Assembly (NCBI GenBank): GCA_023630585.1
Contig: CM042541.1
Location: forward strand, 12,740,501-12,804,500
Direction of reading: 5' to 3'
Source of the DNA: Cranoglanis bouderius
Taxonomy: Eukaryota; Chordata; Actinopteri; Siluriformes; Cranoglanididae
DNA length: 64,000 nucleotides
The notes beneath the pieces were generated by a model, which saw only the letters and a program-made list of their open reading frames with translations, was not told where the DNA came from and ran no database searches. This document shows positions 43,788 to 56,092 of the stretch, piece after piece. Every line of letters starts with the position of its first letter. The stretch's first letter is position 1. Position numbers and translations under genes: made by a program.

Positions 43788-45000
43788 TTCAGGCCCCATC
43801 ACAGCACAGAGACTGCACTCATCAAAATTACAAATGACTTGCTTCTAGCATCTGACCAAGGCTGCATTTCACTGCTTGTTTTGCTTGATCTTAGTGCTGC
43901 ATTCGACACTATAGATCATGACATACTCTTAGATAGATTACAAAACTACATTGGTATTCAGGGACAGGCATTGAAATGGTTTAAATCCTCCCTGTCTGAC
44001 CGCTACCATTTTGTTTGTTTAAATGATGAACTTTCTGACATAACGGCAGTAAAGTATGGTGTGCTGCAAGTATTGGTATTAGGCCCCCTACTGTTTTATT
44101 TATACATGCTGCCCCTTGGTAATATTATCAGAAATCACAGGATAAATTTCCACTGTTATGCTGATGATACTCAACTATATATTTCCACAAGACCAGATGA
44201 AATTTCTAAATTTTCCACATTAACGGAATATGTTAAAGACATTAAAGACTGGATGACTGGTAATTTTCTTTTACTAAATTCAGATAAAACAGATATATTG
44301 CTAATTGGACAAAAAATCAATACACAAAAGCTCCTAGAATACAATCTGCATCTAGAAGGATGTACGGTTACTTCATCTTCTGCAGTTAAAGACCTGGGTG
44401 TTATATTAGACAGCAACCTGTCATTTGAAAATCATATTTCACAGGTAACAAAAACAGCCTTCTTTCACCTTAGAAATATTGCCAAGCTACGTAACATGCT
44501 ATCTGTTTCTGATGCAGAAAAACTAGTTCACGCATTCATGACCTCAAGACTGGACTATTGTAATGTACAACTAGGTGGTTGTCCTGCATCCTCAATAAAT
44601 AAGCTACAGTTAGTCCAAAATGAAGCTGCTAGAGTGCTTACCAGATCACAAAAATATCAACACATTTCCCCAATTTTATCATCACTACACTGGTTACCTG
44701 TTAAGTTTCGTATCGATTATAAAATATTGCTACTCACCTATAAAGCCCTAAATGGCCAAACCCCTTTGTATTTAACCAATCGCCTATCACGTTACAATCC
44801 ATCACGCTTTTTAAGGTCGCAAAACTCTGGATTTCTGATTATACTGAAGATATCAAAGTCTACTTAAGGAGGTAGAGCTTTTTCACATTTAGCTCCTAAA
44901 CTCTGGAATAGCCTTCCTGATAATGTTCGGGGTTCAGACACACTCTCTCAGTTTAAATCCAGATTAAAGACACATTTCTTTGGCCTAGCATTCACCTAAT
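43788..45000 (+). pseudogene. L2-clade reverse transcriptase, nearly continuous
   Basis: The open frame runs to 44867 and covers RT motifs in order: RPHHSTETALIKITNDLL, LLDLSAAFDTIDHDILL, GVLQVLVLGPLLFYLYMLPL, HCYADDTQLYIS (catalytic YADD), LLLNSDKTDILLIG and VKDLGVILDSNLSFENHI. The usual C-terminal SRLDYCN, NEAARVLT and LHWLPVKFRIDYKILLLTYK follow. The TAA at 44865 is premature: the same frame continues with FSHLAPKLWNSLPD to a second stop near 44999. In the usual GVPQGSVLGP motif, PQGS reads LQVL. The endonuclease is missing. The open frame starts upstream in Tc1 sequence, so its first ATG is not genuine. Confidence 0.88.
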
Positions 45001-45780
45001 CGTATCTCATGACCTTGTACTTCTGTCATCATTGATAAAATGATAACAAATGCACATGGTCATTTTTGCCTGACATGCAATGAATAGCAGCCACGCTAAT
45101 CCTTTTCCATCTGTTTCCTATTCCTACCTCGGGATGGGCATCAGTGAACGTGCCAGCTCCAGTTCAGAACCAGCCTCTAGGAAGATTCCAGATGACGCCA
45201 ACGCCTGCGAAGATTTTGGATGATACCAACATCAAATTGTCACATCACAAGCTCTACGCGTGTTGCTCCTGGGGTGGCAGTGGGCCTGACCTGCTCTCTG
45301 AGCCAGCCTGGTCCATCCTGGTGCCCTGCTTCTGGGGTTCTCGTCACTGGGGGTCACTTGCTGTTGCTGAGGATGGGCCCATATGGACAGCCTCCACAAA
45401 AAATTCACAAACAGACTTTTGCGCTCAGGTCTCCATCGGTGGACAGTTCATGATTTCAGCAGAGTAGAGTTCATGTTGAGACTGTGGTGAATCTCCTGAC
45501 TACACAGTTGCACTTTATATTATGTATCATACAGTTATAGAAGGGATTCACTTATAATTACACTATCCGGTGTCACCCAGATGAGGATGGGTTCACTTTT
45601 GAGTCTGGTTCCTCTCAAGGTTTCTTCCTCATGTCGTCTCAGGGAGTTCCTTGCCACCGTCGACACTGGCTTGCTCATTGGGGATAAATTTATCTATCCA
45701 AAATTTATGTATCTCTGTAAAGCTGCTTTGTGATGATGTCTATCTATGTCTATACAAATAAAACTCAATTGAATTGAATT
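43788..45780 (+). mobile_element. L2-type LINE, 5'-truncated with 3' tail
   Basis: It contains reverse transcriptase, a C-terminal region and a full 3' UTR ending tacaaataaaactcaattga-type repeats at 45780. The 5' end is truncated at the Tc1 border. Its 3' UTR was used to recognise the copies at 3.3-4.5 and 16.0-16.3 kb. Confidence 0.88.
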
Positions 45781-47300
45781 AAATAAAAACAGAATGCAGT
45801 CATTTGCAAATCTCATAAACCCATATTTTATTCATAATAGAACATAGAAAACATATCAAGTGTTTAAACTGAGGAACAAATAAGGTAATTTATAATTTGA
45901 TGGCAGCAACACATCTAAAAAAAGTTGGGACACGGCCATGTTTACCACTGTGTAGCATCCCCTGTTCTTTTAACAACAGTCCATATACATCTGGAAACTG
46001 AGGAGACCTGTTGCTTGAGTTTTGGGAGAGGAATGTTGTCCCATTCGTGTCTGATACAGGATTCTAGCTGCTCAACAGTCCTGGGTCTTCTTTGTCGTAT
46101 TTTTCGTTCCATGATGCGCCAAATGTTCTCAATTGGTGAAAGGTCTGGACTGCAGGCAGGCCAGTTCAGGACCCGGACTCTTCTACTACAAAGCCATGCT
46201 GTTGTAATAGATGCAGTATGTGGTTTAGCACTGTCTTGCTGAAATATGCAAGGGCTTCCCTGAAAAAGACGTCATCTGGATGGAAGCATATGTTGCTCTA
46301 AAACCTGTATATACCTTTCAGCACTGATGGTGCCTTACCAGATGTGCAAGCTGCAAATTCCATAGGCACTAATGCAGCCGCATACCATCAGAGATGTAAG
46401 CTTTTGAACTGAGTGCTGATAACAAGCCGGATGGTCCCTCCCCTCTTTAGTCCAGAGGACGTGGCGTCCATGGTTTCCAAAAAAGAATTTCAAATTTCGA
46501 TTCGTCTGCCCACAGAACAGTTTTCCACTTTGCCTCAGTCCATTTTAAATGAGCTTTGGCCCAGAGAAGACGGTGGCGTTTCTGGATCATGTTCACATAT
46601 GGCTTCTTCTTTGCATGATAGAGCTTTAACCTGCATTTGTGGATGGCACGGCAAACTGTGTTCACAGACAATGAGTTCTGGAGGTGTTTCTGAGCCCATG
46701 CAGTGATTTCCATTACAGAATCATGCCTGTTTTTAATGCAGTGCCGCCCAAGGGCCCAAAGATCACGGGCATGCAATATTGATTTTCACCCTTGCCCCTT
46801 GCGCACAGAGATTTCTCCGGATTCTCAGAATCTTTTGATGATATTATGCACTATAGATGATGAGATAATCAAAGTCTTTGCAATTTTATGTTGAGGAACA
46901 TTATTCTTAAATTGTTCCACAATTTGTAGATGCAATTTTTCGCAGATTGGTGAACCTCTGCCCATCTTTACTTCTGAGAGACTCTGCCTCTCTAAGATAT
47001 TCTTTTTATACCCAATCATGTTACTGACCTGTTGCCAATTAACCTAATTAGTTGCAAAATTTTCCTCCACACTTACTTTTCCAGCTTTTTGTTGCCCTGT
47101 CCCAACTTTTTTGAGACGTTGCGGCCATCAAATTCAAAATTACCTTTTTTTTTTTTTTTAATTGGTACATTTCCTCAGTTTAAGCATTTGATTTGTTTTC
47201 TATGTTATATTGTGAATAACATATGAATTGCAAATCATTGCATTCTGTTTTTATTGACATTTTACACAGCGTCCCAACTTTTTTTGGAATTGGGGTTGTG
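45781..47300 (-). mobile_element. Tc1-like transposon, left terminus lost
   Basis: The right end (47140-47300) is the terminal region gtcccaactttttttggaat ... ggggttgtg followed by TA, and 45781-45930 is the opposite inner repeat. The element abuts the L2 tail. A transposase is coded on the minus strand between them. A 3' fragment of the same family lies at 63617-63854. Confidence 0.85.
45930..47019 (-). pseudogene. Tc1 transposase, broken
   Basis: The N-terminal region is at 46825-47019 (MGRGSPICEKLHLQIVEQFK, then IAKTLIISSSIVHNIIKRF, a helix-turn-helix). The next part, 46447-46776, reads LSVNTVCRAIHKCRLKLYHA and VLWADESKFEILF (first catalytic Asp). The C-terminal half (46000-46440) is in shifted frames; the complement of ccaaatgttctcaattggtg encodes the E-containing ENIW-like motif. 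Frameshifts and a small deletion near 46780-46820 inactivate it. Confidence 0.82.
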
Positions 47301-48085
47301 TAAATTAAATGTTTACCACATACTGACAGACAACTCACCAGACAACTCATCATGCTCTCCGCCATGCTTGTTCTAATGTCAATAATTCCTCCCTCACTTC
47401 TGCCTGGTGACTGCAGGCCTGGCGCTGCTGTTATGAAACTGATGGCACTGCGGGTCTGCAGCTGGCTATATCTCACATTAGCAGGTGCACTAAACTAATT
47501 ATCAAGGCCCATAATGGGTGTAGATGTTCTCTGACCTTTAGGGCAATGTTGTTCACTTTCCGAAGGTTTTGTTTTTCAAGGCCGCTGTCTTGATCGTCTA
47601 CATGGCAAGTTTTAGATCCATGCAGCCAGTTGGTTTGGCTAGCCTTCTCTTAATGTTGATTAACATCAGTTGTTGCAGAGGTATTTCTATCTGCAGGCTT
47701 GAAATTTCCTGTAAGCTGTGTTGTTCTATCAGTTTGTGCATTTTTCTTTTACATGCCCCACTCTCGTGCTTCTTGACATCTGCCATCTTTCATACTATAT
47801 CGCTAGTCACCGCTGGACAGGTTAACAGAAGTATACGTCCTCCTCATTGCTATTAACCAATCAACGCCACCGGTGGCAAATTACATATTTCTGTAATGTA
47901 AAAAATGTATATTTTATGTATATCTGTATCCATTACTACTATCTGCCACCTTTAAATGTAATAATTATTTTAAGATGACATTTTTTATTTTCATGCAGTC
48001 AGTAGGCCCCTCTCCAGTGCAGGTCCCTGGGCTTCAGCCAATGTAAGCCCATGCATTAATGTGCCCGTGGCTGCAACACACTATC
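47301..48085. other. Spacer with possible hAT N-terminal fragment
   Basis: The minus frame at 47598-47786 (MADVKKHESGACKRKMHKLI) weakly resembles the N-terminus of ZMYM-type hAT proteins. Nothing else recognisable. Confidence 0.3.
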
Positions 48086-48420
48086 AAGACTGCTAAGAAA
48101 ATCATCGGCTGCAGTCTGTCATCACCTGAAGACCTGTATATCACCAGGACAAAGAAGCAAGTAGGAAAAATCATCGGTGACAGATCCCACCCTGTTAATT
48201 ATCCATTCCAAAAGCTACCATCTGGGAAGTGATTCCGGTCCCTGATAACCAAAAGTGCAAGCCACAGAGACAGCTTATTTTCACTGGCAATTTCAGTTAT
48301 TAACCAGGCTGGCTAGGCAGCATTCAGTGATCACTACAATGCTGACCTGCCAGTAACCAGTAATCTTGCACTAACTGTTATTACGAATAATTGTATTCCT
48401 GGTTCCTGCACTAGATGCTT
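48086..48420 (+). pseudogene. LINE ORF2 C-terminal fragment
   Basis: Plus strand reads IKTAKKIIGCSLSSPEDLYI, then VGKIIGDRSHPVNYPFQKLP and, after a stop, FRSLITKSASHRDSLF. This is the familiar C-terminal tail of fish LINE reverse transcriptase proteins. The (ATT)n tract follows directly. Confidence 0.6.
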
Positions 48421-48423
48421 TCA

Positions 48424-48425
<2 letters not shown>

Positions 48426-48481
<56 letters not shown>

Positions 48482-48482
48482 T
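48426..48482. repeat. (ATT)n microsatellite
   Basis: About 18 units. Confidence 0.95.
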
Positions 48483-49004
48483 TGCATGTTAAATATTATT
48501 ATTATTTGAAATGTTATTAACAAATACTTCTATTTATTACTATTTATTAAATATATTATTATTTATGAGTATTGTCATTACTATATATCATTACTATTAT
48601 TTATTATATATCACAATGTTTAATGCATTCTGAACGGCATCCAGCTGCTATTTTTACCTTTTTCTAAATTACAACTAAGTCTACCAGTTCCACTTACTGT
48701 AAGGTGCAACATTGTGTTGTGTACATTGTCTGTGTTCTGTGTGTTGTAAACTGTGTTGAATATATCATGTTGTGACCAAACACCAAGAAAAAATCCTAAT
48801 ATATGTAAATGTATATGGTGAATAAATTGATTCTGATAGTATGTTCTAATTTTCAAGTGAAAATTTGAGTTTTGAGTTCAGATTTTATGTAGGTCTGCAT
48901 TTATTGAATTCATGCTTCTTGATCTGGGAATTATGTAGTGCCACTACAATTATTAAACTGATAGAATAAGCCCTTATCTGATTTTTCAGATTTATGAAAC
49001 TACT
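48483..49004. other. AT-rich spacer, probable LINE 3' region
   Basis: Includes gtgaataaattgattctgat at 48819-48838, plausible as a LINE 3' tail. No gene. Confidence 0.35.
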
Positions 49005-49374
49005 GGAATTTCTATCTTTTGACAGTGCCTTGCCACCCATAGTTGATTGTTTGCCTCAGTTGCACTACAAAATGCTCCAGGAAAGCTCTTTTCATGCTGA
49101 GGTAATCAAAATGACCACAGCTGATCACAGTTGAAAGTCAAATGGCTTTGTGTGCCATTGAGAAGGTAATTAGCTACACCTTATTGAGTTTACAAGTCAT
49201 TATTAGGAGGGGATGATCCTTTGTCCAACTCAGTGATTCTGGTTTCTATTTTATTTTTTTATTTATTTTCTGACATGTTGGTGTTATATCTTTCACTTGG
49301 ATGTTATAAGGTGCACTGAGTAAATACAGCTGGATAAAATAAAAAAGGGGGGTGATTCTTTTCTATACCCACTG
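49005..49374 (-). mobile_element. Tc1-like 5'-end fragment
   Basis: Inverted relative to the copy at 23.5-24.9 kb. Contains the 5' flank (aaagctcttttcatgctgag, ccaactcagtgattct) and the complete outer terminus ending ...acccactg followed by TA at 49375. It stops near the transposase start codon, so no transposase is encoded. Confidence 0.82.
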
Positions 49375-51990
49375 TAGCTGTTTAGTTAAATTTGTGTGTG
49401 TGTGTGTGTGTTAGAGCAGGAAAAGGGCATAGAGATAATGTATGTAAAAGGAACAACATGTGGCACAATTATGAGAAAACATTAGGGGCATACACTTAGC
49501 CCCCTGATTTAGCCCAAAATTTAAATATGCGATTTTAACAATACTGTATACAAAAGAATATTTGAGTCTACTTCAAATTATGTGATATTTCATCAGGGGA
49601 AAATAATATTTGCTGGAAAAACTACAAAATATTAGGTGTGCCATATCTTTCCTTAAAATAAACTAACAAGGTGAAAACGACAATAACGGTGTAGAGCAAC
49701 CACATGTGAATGAACAGATAATCTATAATTAGTTAACTGGCACATTAAATGAGCCATTAAAGAACGCCATCATACTGTAACACGAGTAGTCTAGGAGGCT
49801 CATCAACTACTGAGTTTAAGAGGACGAGGAATGGGGAAAACTTCGCGCAGTCTGCTGTATTCCAATTTGTTATTTAACAGCAGGAGGTTCTGGCGCATAA
49901 AGAAAACTGTCAGTCATGAGTTGTTATTTTCAGGCCAATTCACAGCTAAACACACAATCTAGTAGAGATTAATCCATCCAGTGGATCCATCCATCCATTA
50001 TTCCGTTGTTAAATCGGTAACATGTGATGCATTGAAACAAAAATGATTAAGGGCACAATCCTGACATTATTCTGTATACAGTACGTTTAAAATGCATACA
50101 TGTGATTAGCATCATTACCTTTAAAGTGATGCTTAAATTTGAGCTCCTTTGTTGAAAGCTTGTGCGACATCTGGTGGTTTATTGCTGTTAGTGCACAGAA
50201 CACTGAAAGATTAAAATGCGCTACAGATTTGTATTTTTTAAATAATAATAGTACTATCACAATTACATATACCAAAATTATTAGCAGCCTATGGAATATT
50301 CCAGATGAAAGAAAACAATTTGTCATTTGCTCTCCCCAGGAACTGTTGTTGTCCTCCCTGAGGTATACAGTACATAAGTTGCACAAATGTAAAATTACTT
50401 TGTTTTCCATTACCATGTAGAAACCAAATAAATTACAACAGAAAAGAGACAAGTGGTTACTAAGCATTTAGTAATGCTTTTTTATGCTGTTTACAAACAC
50501 CAGCCTAGAGTATGCTGTCATGTTGTTAGGATACTAATGCTTCACAAACATAGACTTGAAGTGAATGATTAGTCCATTATGCTGTCATATAACTTAAAAA
50601 GAAAGTGTAGCCAATGAACATACATTTTTTCAAATGGGTCAGCTTTAAACCATTTAACAGTTAATTCTTACTAATCAGATCACATTCAACAGAATTTCAT
50701 TGTTTTGTGGTTTTTCTTTCTTTCTTCAAATTCACCCTTTATATTAGGAGATATGGATGTCTACCAGCCAGTTGAGTTGGCTGTTTAAGGTAACAATAAA
50801 AGCAACTATTGAGCACCATGAACCAGTAGTACAGTTTTACTTTTACAGCTGTAAATTTAATGAATTTTGATTGTAAACTTTTCCAAATGCTTAGATTACA
50901 ATCAACTAATTAAAGTATTTAGCCTCCCACGCACACTAGACATGACCCTCTATAAAAAAATAAAAAAATAAATAAAAACAAATACAACAAAATAAAATAT
51001 ACTACACATCCTACACACTTATTCTACATAGTTTAGTAAAAAGCTCATTGAACCTTAACCCATAGCCACTCAGTTTGTGAGCTTGCCTAATTTCCTGATC
51101 TTTCCTTTTGTTAGATATAGGAAATAAATCCTGAGGACTGTGGCTCAGGAGTGTGGGTTTCTCTTTTATTGATATATTTTATGATGCATCATCTTGTTGA
51201 TAATCATTGTAAAAGTTATCTTGATAAAACATTATGCTGTTAAATCTAGCTCACAGCTGACTGACAGCTGGCAGTCCTCCTTCTAAGTCATTTCAGTTTA
51301 GTTCAATTTCATATCAGTGAGTGCAAAATCAAAAACAAGTTATGTGTTTGATCTTTTTTCCCCTAACCTTTGATAATTTAGCTCGGTAACTCGATGAATG
51401 AGCAGTAGTGCTGGTGATATCAACATCCAGTTTTCATGCCAATATCAAAACTGTATTTCAAAACTGAAAGCAACCTATTACGTCAAAAACACTCATTGTA
51501 ATCCCTTGAGATAAATGGACATATAACACTTTATATTGGAATTACAATGATAAATGTGCGTAACCGTGTGGTTGAGCCACCTGTTAAAGGGTTCAAATTA
51601 ACTCTGAACTAAAATGGGCCAAAGAAGACACCACATGCTGTCCCTGTTGTCAGTTGATGGTTGGAGTGTGTTACAGAGCTGCTCTAAATGATTTAGAGTT
51701 TTGGCTTACGAGATCAAAAGCAAGAAAGAAGCCACTTCCTCCTGCATATCACCAAGACTACTCAAATAGTCATAATGGATGTGTAATGTAGTAATGTATG
51801 TGTTGTTTTTTTTTGTTTGTTTGTTTGTTTTTGCATGTGTCGGGTTAGGGGATGGGGAAGTCAGGGCTCTATGGTTCATGTGTGACAGGGTAGGAAGGCT
51901 ACTTAGGTATGCCCAGGGGCCAAGGATTTACTAATCCCTTAACTGAAATCCAAGACCAATTCTATTGTTTTTGCTATACATTAAGGATTT
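49375..51990. other. Longest gene-free stretch
   Basis: No coding, RNA or clear repeat structure over 2.6 kb. A short (GT)n lies just before, at 49393-49410. The 126-codon open frame at 50087-50467 (minus) has no recognisable motif and AT-rich composition, so I do not call it a gene. Confidence 0.3.
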
Positions 51991-52650
51991 GAGATCAAAA
52001 GATGAATATACGATACATCAGAATTTCAGCTTTCATTTCCTGATTTCATTTCCTACATCTAGATGTGTTAAACAACTTAAAACATGACACATTTGGTGGC
52101 AGAACACCCCATTTTTAGCTGAGCAAAAGTATAGGAACAGATAGTCTTAAAGTAAATTAAAAGGAAATAACACTCAATGGTTGCATATCCCTTGCTTGCA
52201 ATAATTGCATCAAGCCAGTGACCCACTGACCATCATGATTCTTCTTTTATGTGAATTTCCAGACTTGTACTGCAGCTTCTTTCAGTTGTTGTTTCTTTTT
52301 GGGGGGTTTCTCCCTTCAGTCTCATCTTCAGGAGGTGAAATACATGCTCAATTGAGTTAAGCTCTGGTGATTGACTTGGCCAGTCTAAAACTTTCTACTT
52401 TTTCCCCCTGATGAAGTCCTTTGTTGTGTTGGCAGTGTTTTTTGATTGGATGCATATCTCTGTACATTGGAAGACAGATTGTTTCTGTAGACTTCTGAAT
52501 ACATTCTGCTGCTACAATCATGAGTTACATCATCAATAATGATTAGTGATCCTATTCCAGAAGCAGCCATGCAAGCCAAATGCATGACACTTTAGAGACC
52601 ACCTGCTGGTCTAATGATGGTGTCCATCAGAGTGGCAGAAGGCTTCTTAC
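51991..52650 (-). mobile_element. Tc1-like remnant
   Basis: On the minus strand the sequence follows a Tc1 catalytic region in degraded frames, for example the complement of tcaattgagttaagctctgg and of gcaagccaaatgcatgacac. The end sequence gagcaaaagtataggaacag at 52121-52140 is typical of one family. No long open frame remains. Confidence 0.6.
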
Positions 52651-53397
52651 ATGTTACCGTCTTTCCTTTATGCAATATACATTTGAATCAGCTATTTGTC
52701 AACTTTAAATATGATCCTCTTTTTACTTCATCTGACTCCAATTATGCACGATTCTCAGACATATTAAAATTCCAACCTTTATCATTAAATTTATCTTGAC
52801 ATTTGATTATTTATTTATTATCTATTTAACCTTTTACTTATATTGTGCTCATTCATTTGGATTCCAATGTCGCTTAGAGTCTCGTACTGGCTGTGTATGC
52901 GGATCTCATGGTCACAAACTTGCCAGTCTTGGTCATTAGACAGAGGCAATTGACTAATGCTGTTTAGATGGCCGCCCATGCTTGCTCTTTTCTAAAAAGT
53001 TTTTTGTTTATTCCCCATAGATCTGTACACATTTAATTAGAGCAACATTATCTCTAATCACTACTATCAGAATAAGTCAACCAATTTTACTTTTCTATAA
53101 TAGTAGCTTTGTATAGTCATGCTATGGTTTCCCATGTGCACTTAGCTAAAATAATATCACAATAATCAGAGATTAAGGCTCACCCTGTATAGATTGATAG
53201 ATCAATATATAATCAATATGTTGTTCTAAATGAAAATTCCTTTTAGCCTTTACAGTCTAAGTACACTTAACTAAAGCTAAGTTGTTAGCCTGAACTGTAA
53301 AATCTCAATTGACGTGCCCCAAAGGTGGATTTTAGCCTGTAATAACCTGGTCACAGATTTGCGGACTTAACATAATCTACTAGTGTCACATAACGTG
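52651..53397. other. Gene-free spacer
   Basis: No recognised feature. Confidence 0.3.
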
Positions 53398-54107
53398 CAT
53401 TGACACGGATGCAAGTGCAGTATAAAGCATTTATTTAAAAAAGGCAGGCAGACAAATCCAAATCGTGAAGCAAGAGCATAGTCAAAAAAACAGGCGAGGG
53501 TCAGGCGATCTACAAACAACATGAATAGGGCTAGACAAGAATTGAAAACACTACGACGGAAACGGGATCAAAAGCCACGAAAATGAAACGAGGATGGAAG
53601 GCTTGGTAATGACAGTACACTAAGGAAACTGAGCAAATACTTCGCGCAGAACAAGGAAACACGAGGGGTTTAAATACACAAAGTAATCAATGGGCATAAC
53701 ACAGAACAGCTGAGACATTAGGAAAGAACCAATAACAGAACAGGGGTGGAGACAGGACAGAAACCAAAACACACTTGTCAGCATAAACAGAATCAATGTA
53801 AGTGAAACCCAGAAGCGCATGCTGCTCGCACTTCAGGCAGTTCACGCACGCTGAATGCTCAGAAGCACCGTGTGAGGGGAAATCCATGAAATCCAAAGGC
53901 GCTTCTCCCGAAGTGCCAAAATCTTCCTGGACCTCTGGGGAAAATTGTCCACTCAGCCCCCCAGGTCCCGAGGCAGGCATTGTCCATGGTATAGCTGGTT
54001 CATCGTGGAGCCAGGGAGCAGACATGAGGTTGGGGCAGGCTTGCCAGGGTCGTGAGGCGGGAACAATGCTTGGAAGGCTGAATCGTTGGCCTCTGGTGTG
54101 AGCACTC
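53398..54107 (-). mobile_element. Gypsy-type LTR plus a short internal segment
   Basis: 53398 to about 53850 is an LTR related (inverted) to the solo LTR at 33673-34172. Next to it, 53880-54000 encodes on the minus strand a segment similar at DNA level to the last part of the 777-aa ORF region at 17285-17395. Both contain tctcccgaag-gcc, an intervening gap of similar length, and ccccccagg-cccgagg. A LINE fragment begins at 54107. Confidence 0.6.
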
Positions 54108-55182
54108 ATCCAGCACTGCCTCCTGCACAGAGGGCGTGTTCACCGGGTTGAGGAGTTCCTCAAAGTGTTCCTTCCACCTCTCAACGATCTCCCCAGTAGT
54201 GGACAATGTTTCCCCACCCTTGCTGAGAACAGCTTGGGCGCCATCCCTCTGTCCCCTCCTAAGGTGCCGAATGGTTTGCCAGAACAACTTTGAAGCCGTC
54301 CAATAGTCATTCTCCATGTCCTCTCCTAAACTCCTCCCATACCTGAGCTTTCGCTTTGGTGACCTCCCCTGCTGCAGCCCTCTTGGCCAGCTGGTACCTC
54401 TCAATCGACTCTGGAGACCTATATGCGAGCATTGCTCGGAAAGCCTCCTTCTTCAACTTGACAGCTTCCCTCACCACCGGTGTCCATCAGCGGGTCCTGG
54501 GGTTGCCACCTTGGCAGGCACCAACCACCTTCATGCCACAGCTTGATGAGGCCACCTCCACAATTGAGATCTTAAACAAGGTCCATTCAGACTCAATGTC
54601 CTTAGCCTCACTCGGGATACAGGAGAAATTTGTCCGGAGGTGGAAGTTGAAATCTTTCCTCACAGCATCGTCAGCCAGATATTCCCAGCAGACCCTCACT
54701 GCTTGTTTATCATAAGTACACTTATGAGCATCCTTGTGTTCGAACATGGTGTTTGTTACGGACAATCCATGACTAGCACAGAATTCCAATAACAACTCAC
54801 GGCTCAGGTTTAGATTGGAGAGGCCATTCCTCCCAATCACCCCCCCTCCAAGTATCTCCATTGTTCCCTACATGCACGTTGAAGTCTCCTAATAGACTCC
54901 TACAGAGTCGGTAGGCTGCACAATATCGAGCACCATACCCACCTTCTCCAAGAAGTCTGGATACTCTGAACTGCTGTTCGGCACATGCATGCAGACAATA
55001 GTCAAAGTTTTCCTCTCTGCGACATGAAGCATCATGGAGGCGACCCTCTTGTATACCAGGACAAACTCCAACTGTGCGGCACTCAGCCTGGGACTTGTGA
55101 GTATCCCCAGAGTTGAAGAGAGACCACCCCTGATCAAGAAGTTTGGTTCCAGAGCCAGTGCTATGTGTGAAGGTGAGACCAA
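54107..55182 (-). pseudogene. LINE ORF2 endonuclease and linker, broken
   Basis: 54889-55182 reads SPRLSAAQLEFVLVYKRVAS and LTIVCMHVPNSSSEYPDFLE, from the apurinic endonuclease domain. 54487-54861 continues with VIGRNGLSNLNLSRELLLEF and CASHGLSVTNTMFEHKDAHK. It then jumps by deletion to VRVCWEYLADDAVRKDF and VVGACQGGNPRTR. 54000-54404 reads WTASKLFWQTIRHLRRGQRD and IVERWKEHFEELLNPVN. These motifs are familiar from a fish LINE group (probably I/Nimb- or R1-like). The endonuclease C-terminal SDH motif is deleted. Confidence 0.75.
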
Positions 55183-55480
55183 CTATATTTAGTCGTTACC
55201 TTTCCACCTCCTCCACAAGCTCTGGCTCTTTCCCCACCAGTGATGAACACCACCCCAGGCCTGGCTCCCGGGGTGGGTCTCAGTCTCCCTGTTCCGGGCG
55301 AGGTTCTCTCAGTCTTCACAGTCATCATCATGGGGGTCTTTAGGTGGATCGTTATTCATCTTTTTACCAAGGAAAACCCTACCAGGATTACTAGCCTCCA
55401 GACAACATAGCTCCAAGATTCACAGGATCACACAAGCCCTTCCACCACAACAAGATTACAATCCATGGAGGGTGCTTTTT
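54107..55480 (-). mobile_element. LINE fragment with endonuclease-type domain
   Basis: Covers the endonuclease and linker region of a non-LTR retrotransposon on the minus strand. It joins the Gypsy fragment on its left and fades at about 55480. No reverse transcriptase catalytic motif is included. Confidence 0.7.
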
Positions 55481-56020
55481 TGTGATATTTCGAATTAATA
55501 GTATTAAAATAGTATTCGCAAAATCATTCACTCATTTGGGCTATGGATGGACAGCGCCCCTTGCATTTGCCTATTCTGCCTATGCCACGGGCCAGCCCTG
55601 CCTGAAGTATACAGTCCCAACAGGTGTAAGCATTCATTGCCGATCAGGTAGTCGAGCTGGATAGGATTTGCTCCAGGGCCAGGTTTGTCTGCACATTTGC
55701 TTGGGAAAGGTGGTATTCTGTGTATAGGATAATTCTCTGTGCCAAGTTCAATGTGTCGACCAGAGCCTGTGTTCCTTGTTCATAGAATGTCATCCCACCA
55801 TGTGGAAACTTCTGGGTCCAGTGCCATCCTTCCAGGGACGTTGATCTGACACATAGAAAAGTCTTCTTTTACTTCCAAGCAAAAGTAGTGATTATCAGGG
55901 TAAATGTGAAGGAATTCATTTCACTGATAACACACCACTGTGTATGAGACACTTGTAATGGTGGTACCCCCAAACAAACAAATAAATAAACTTTAAACCC
56001 ATAAAAAATATTTATATTTT
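55481..56020. other. Unclassified retroelement-like DNA
   Basis: Minus strand near 55640-55810 reads a weak Gag-like or pol-like string in broken frames. No assignment possible. Confidence 0.3.
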
Positions 56021-56092
56021 CCAAGACAGGGATCAAACCTGTATCAACTGTTTGGAAGTTGGCTATGCTCACCACTATACCGCCAGGGAGGC
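56021..56092 (-). pseudogene. tRNA-Gly(TCC)-like pseudogene or SINE head
   Basis: 72 bp on the minus strand resemble a glycine tRNA gene. The A box region is tggcggtatagtggtgagca, the anticodon loop reads cttccaa (TCC), the T stem acagg/cctgt is perfect and the T loop is tttgatc. The acceptor 3' strand (ending cttgg) does not pair with the 5' gcctccc, and the anticodon stem is broken. So it is not a functional tRNA. It may be the head of a SINE, since A-rich DNA follows at 55970-56010. Confidence 0.7.

Noticed and set aside
50087..50467. 126-aa minus-strand frame with a hydrophobic stretch
   Set aside because: AT-rich, no recognised motif, no splice or promoter context; probably chance.
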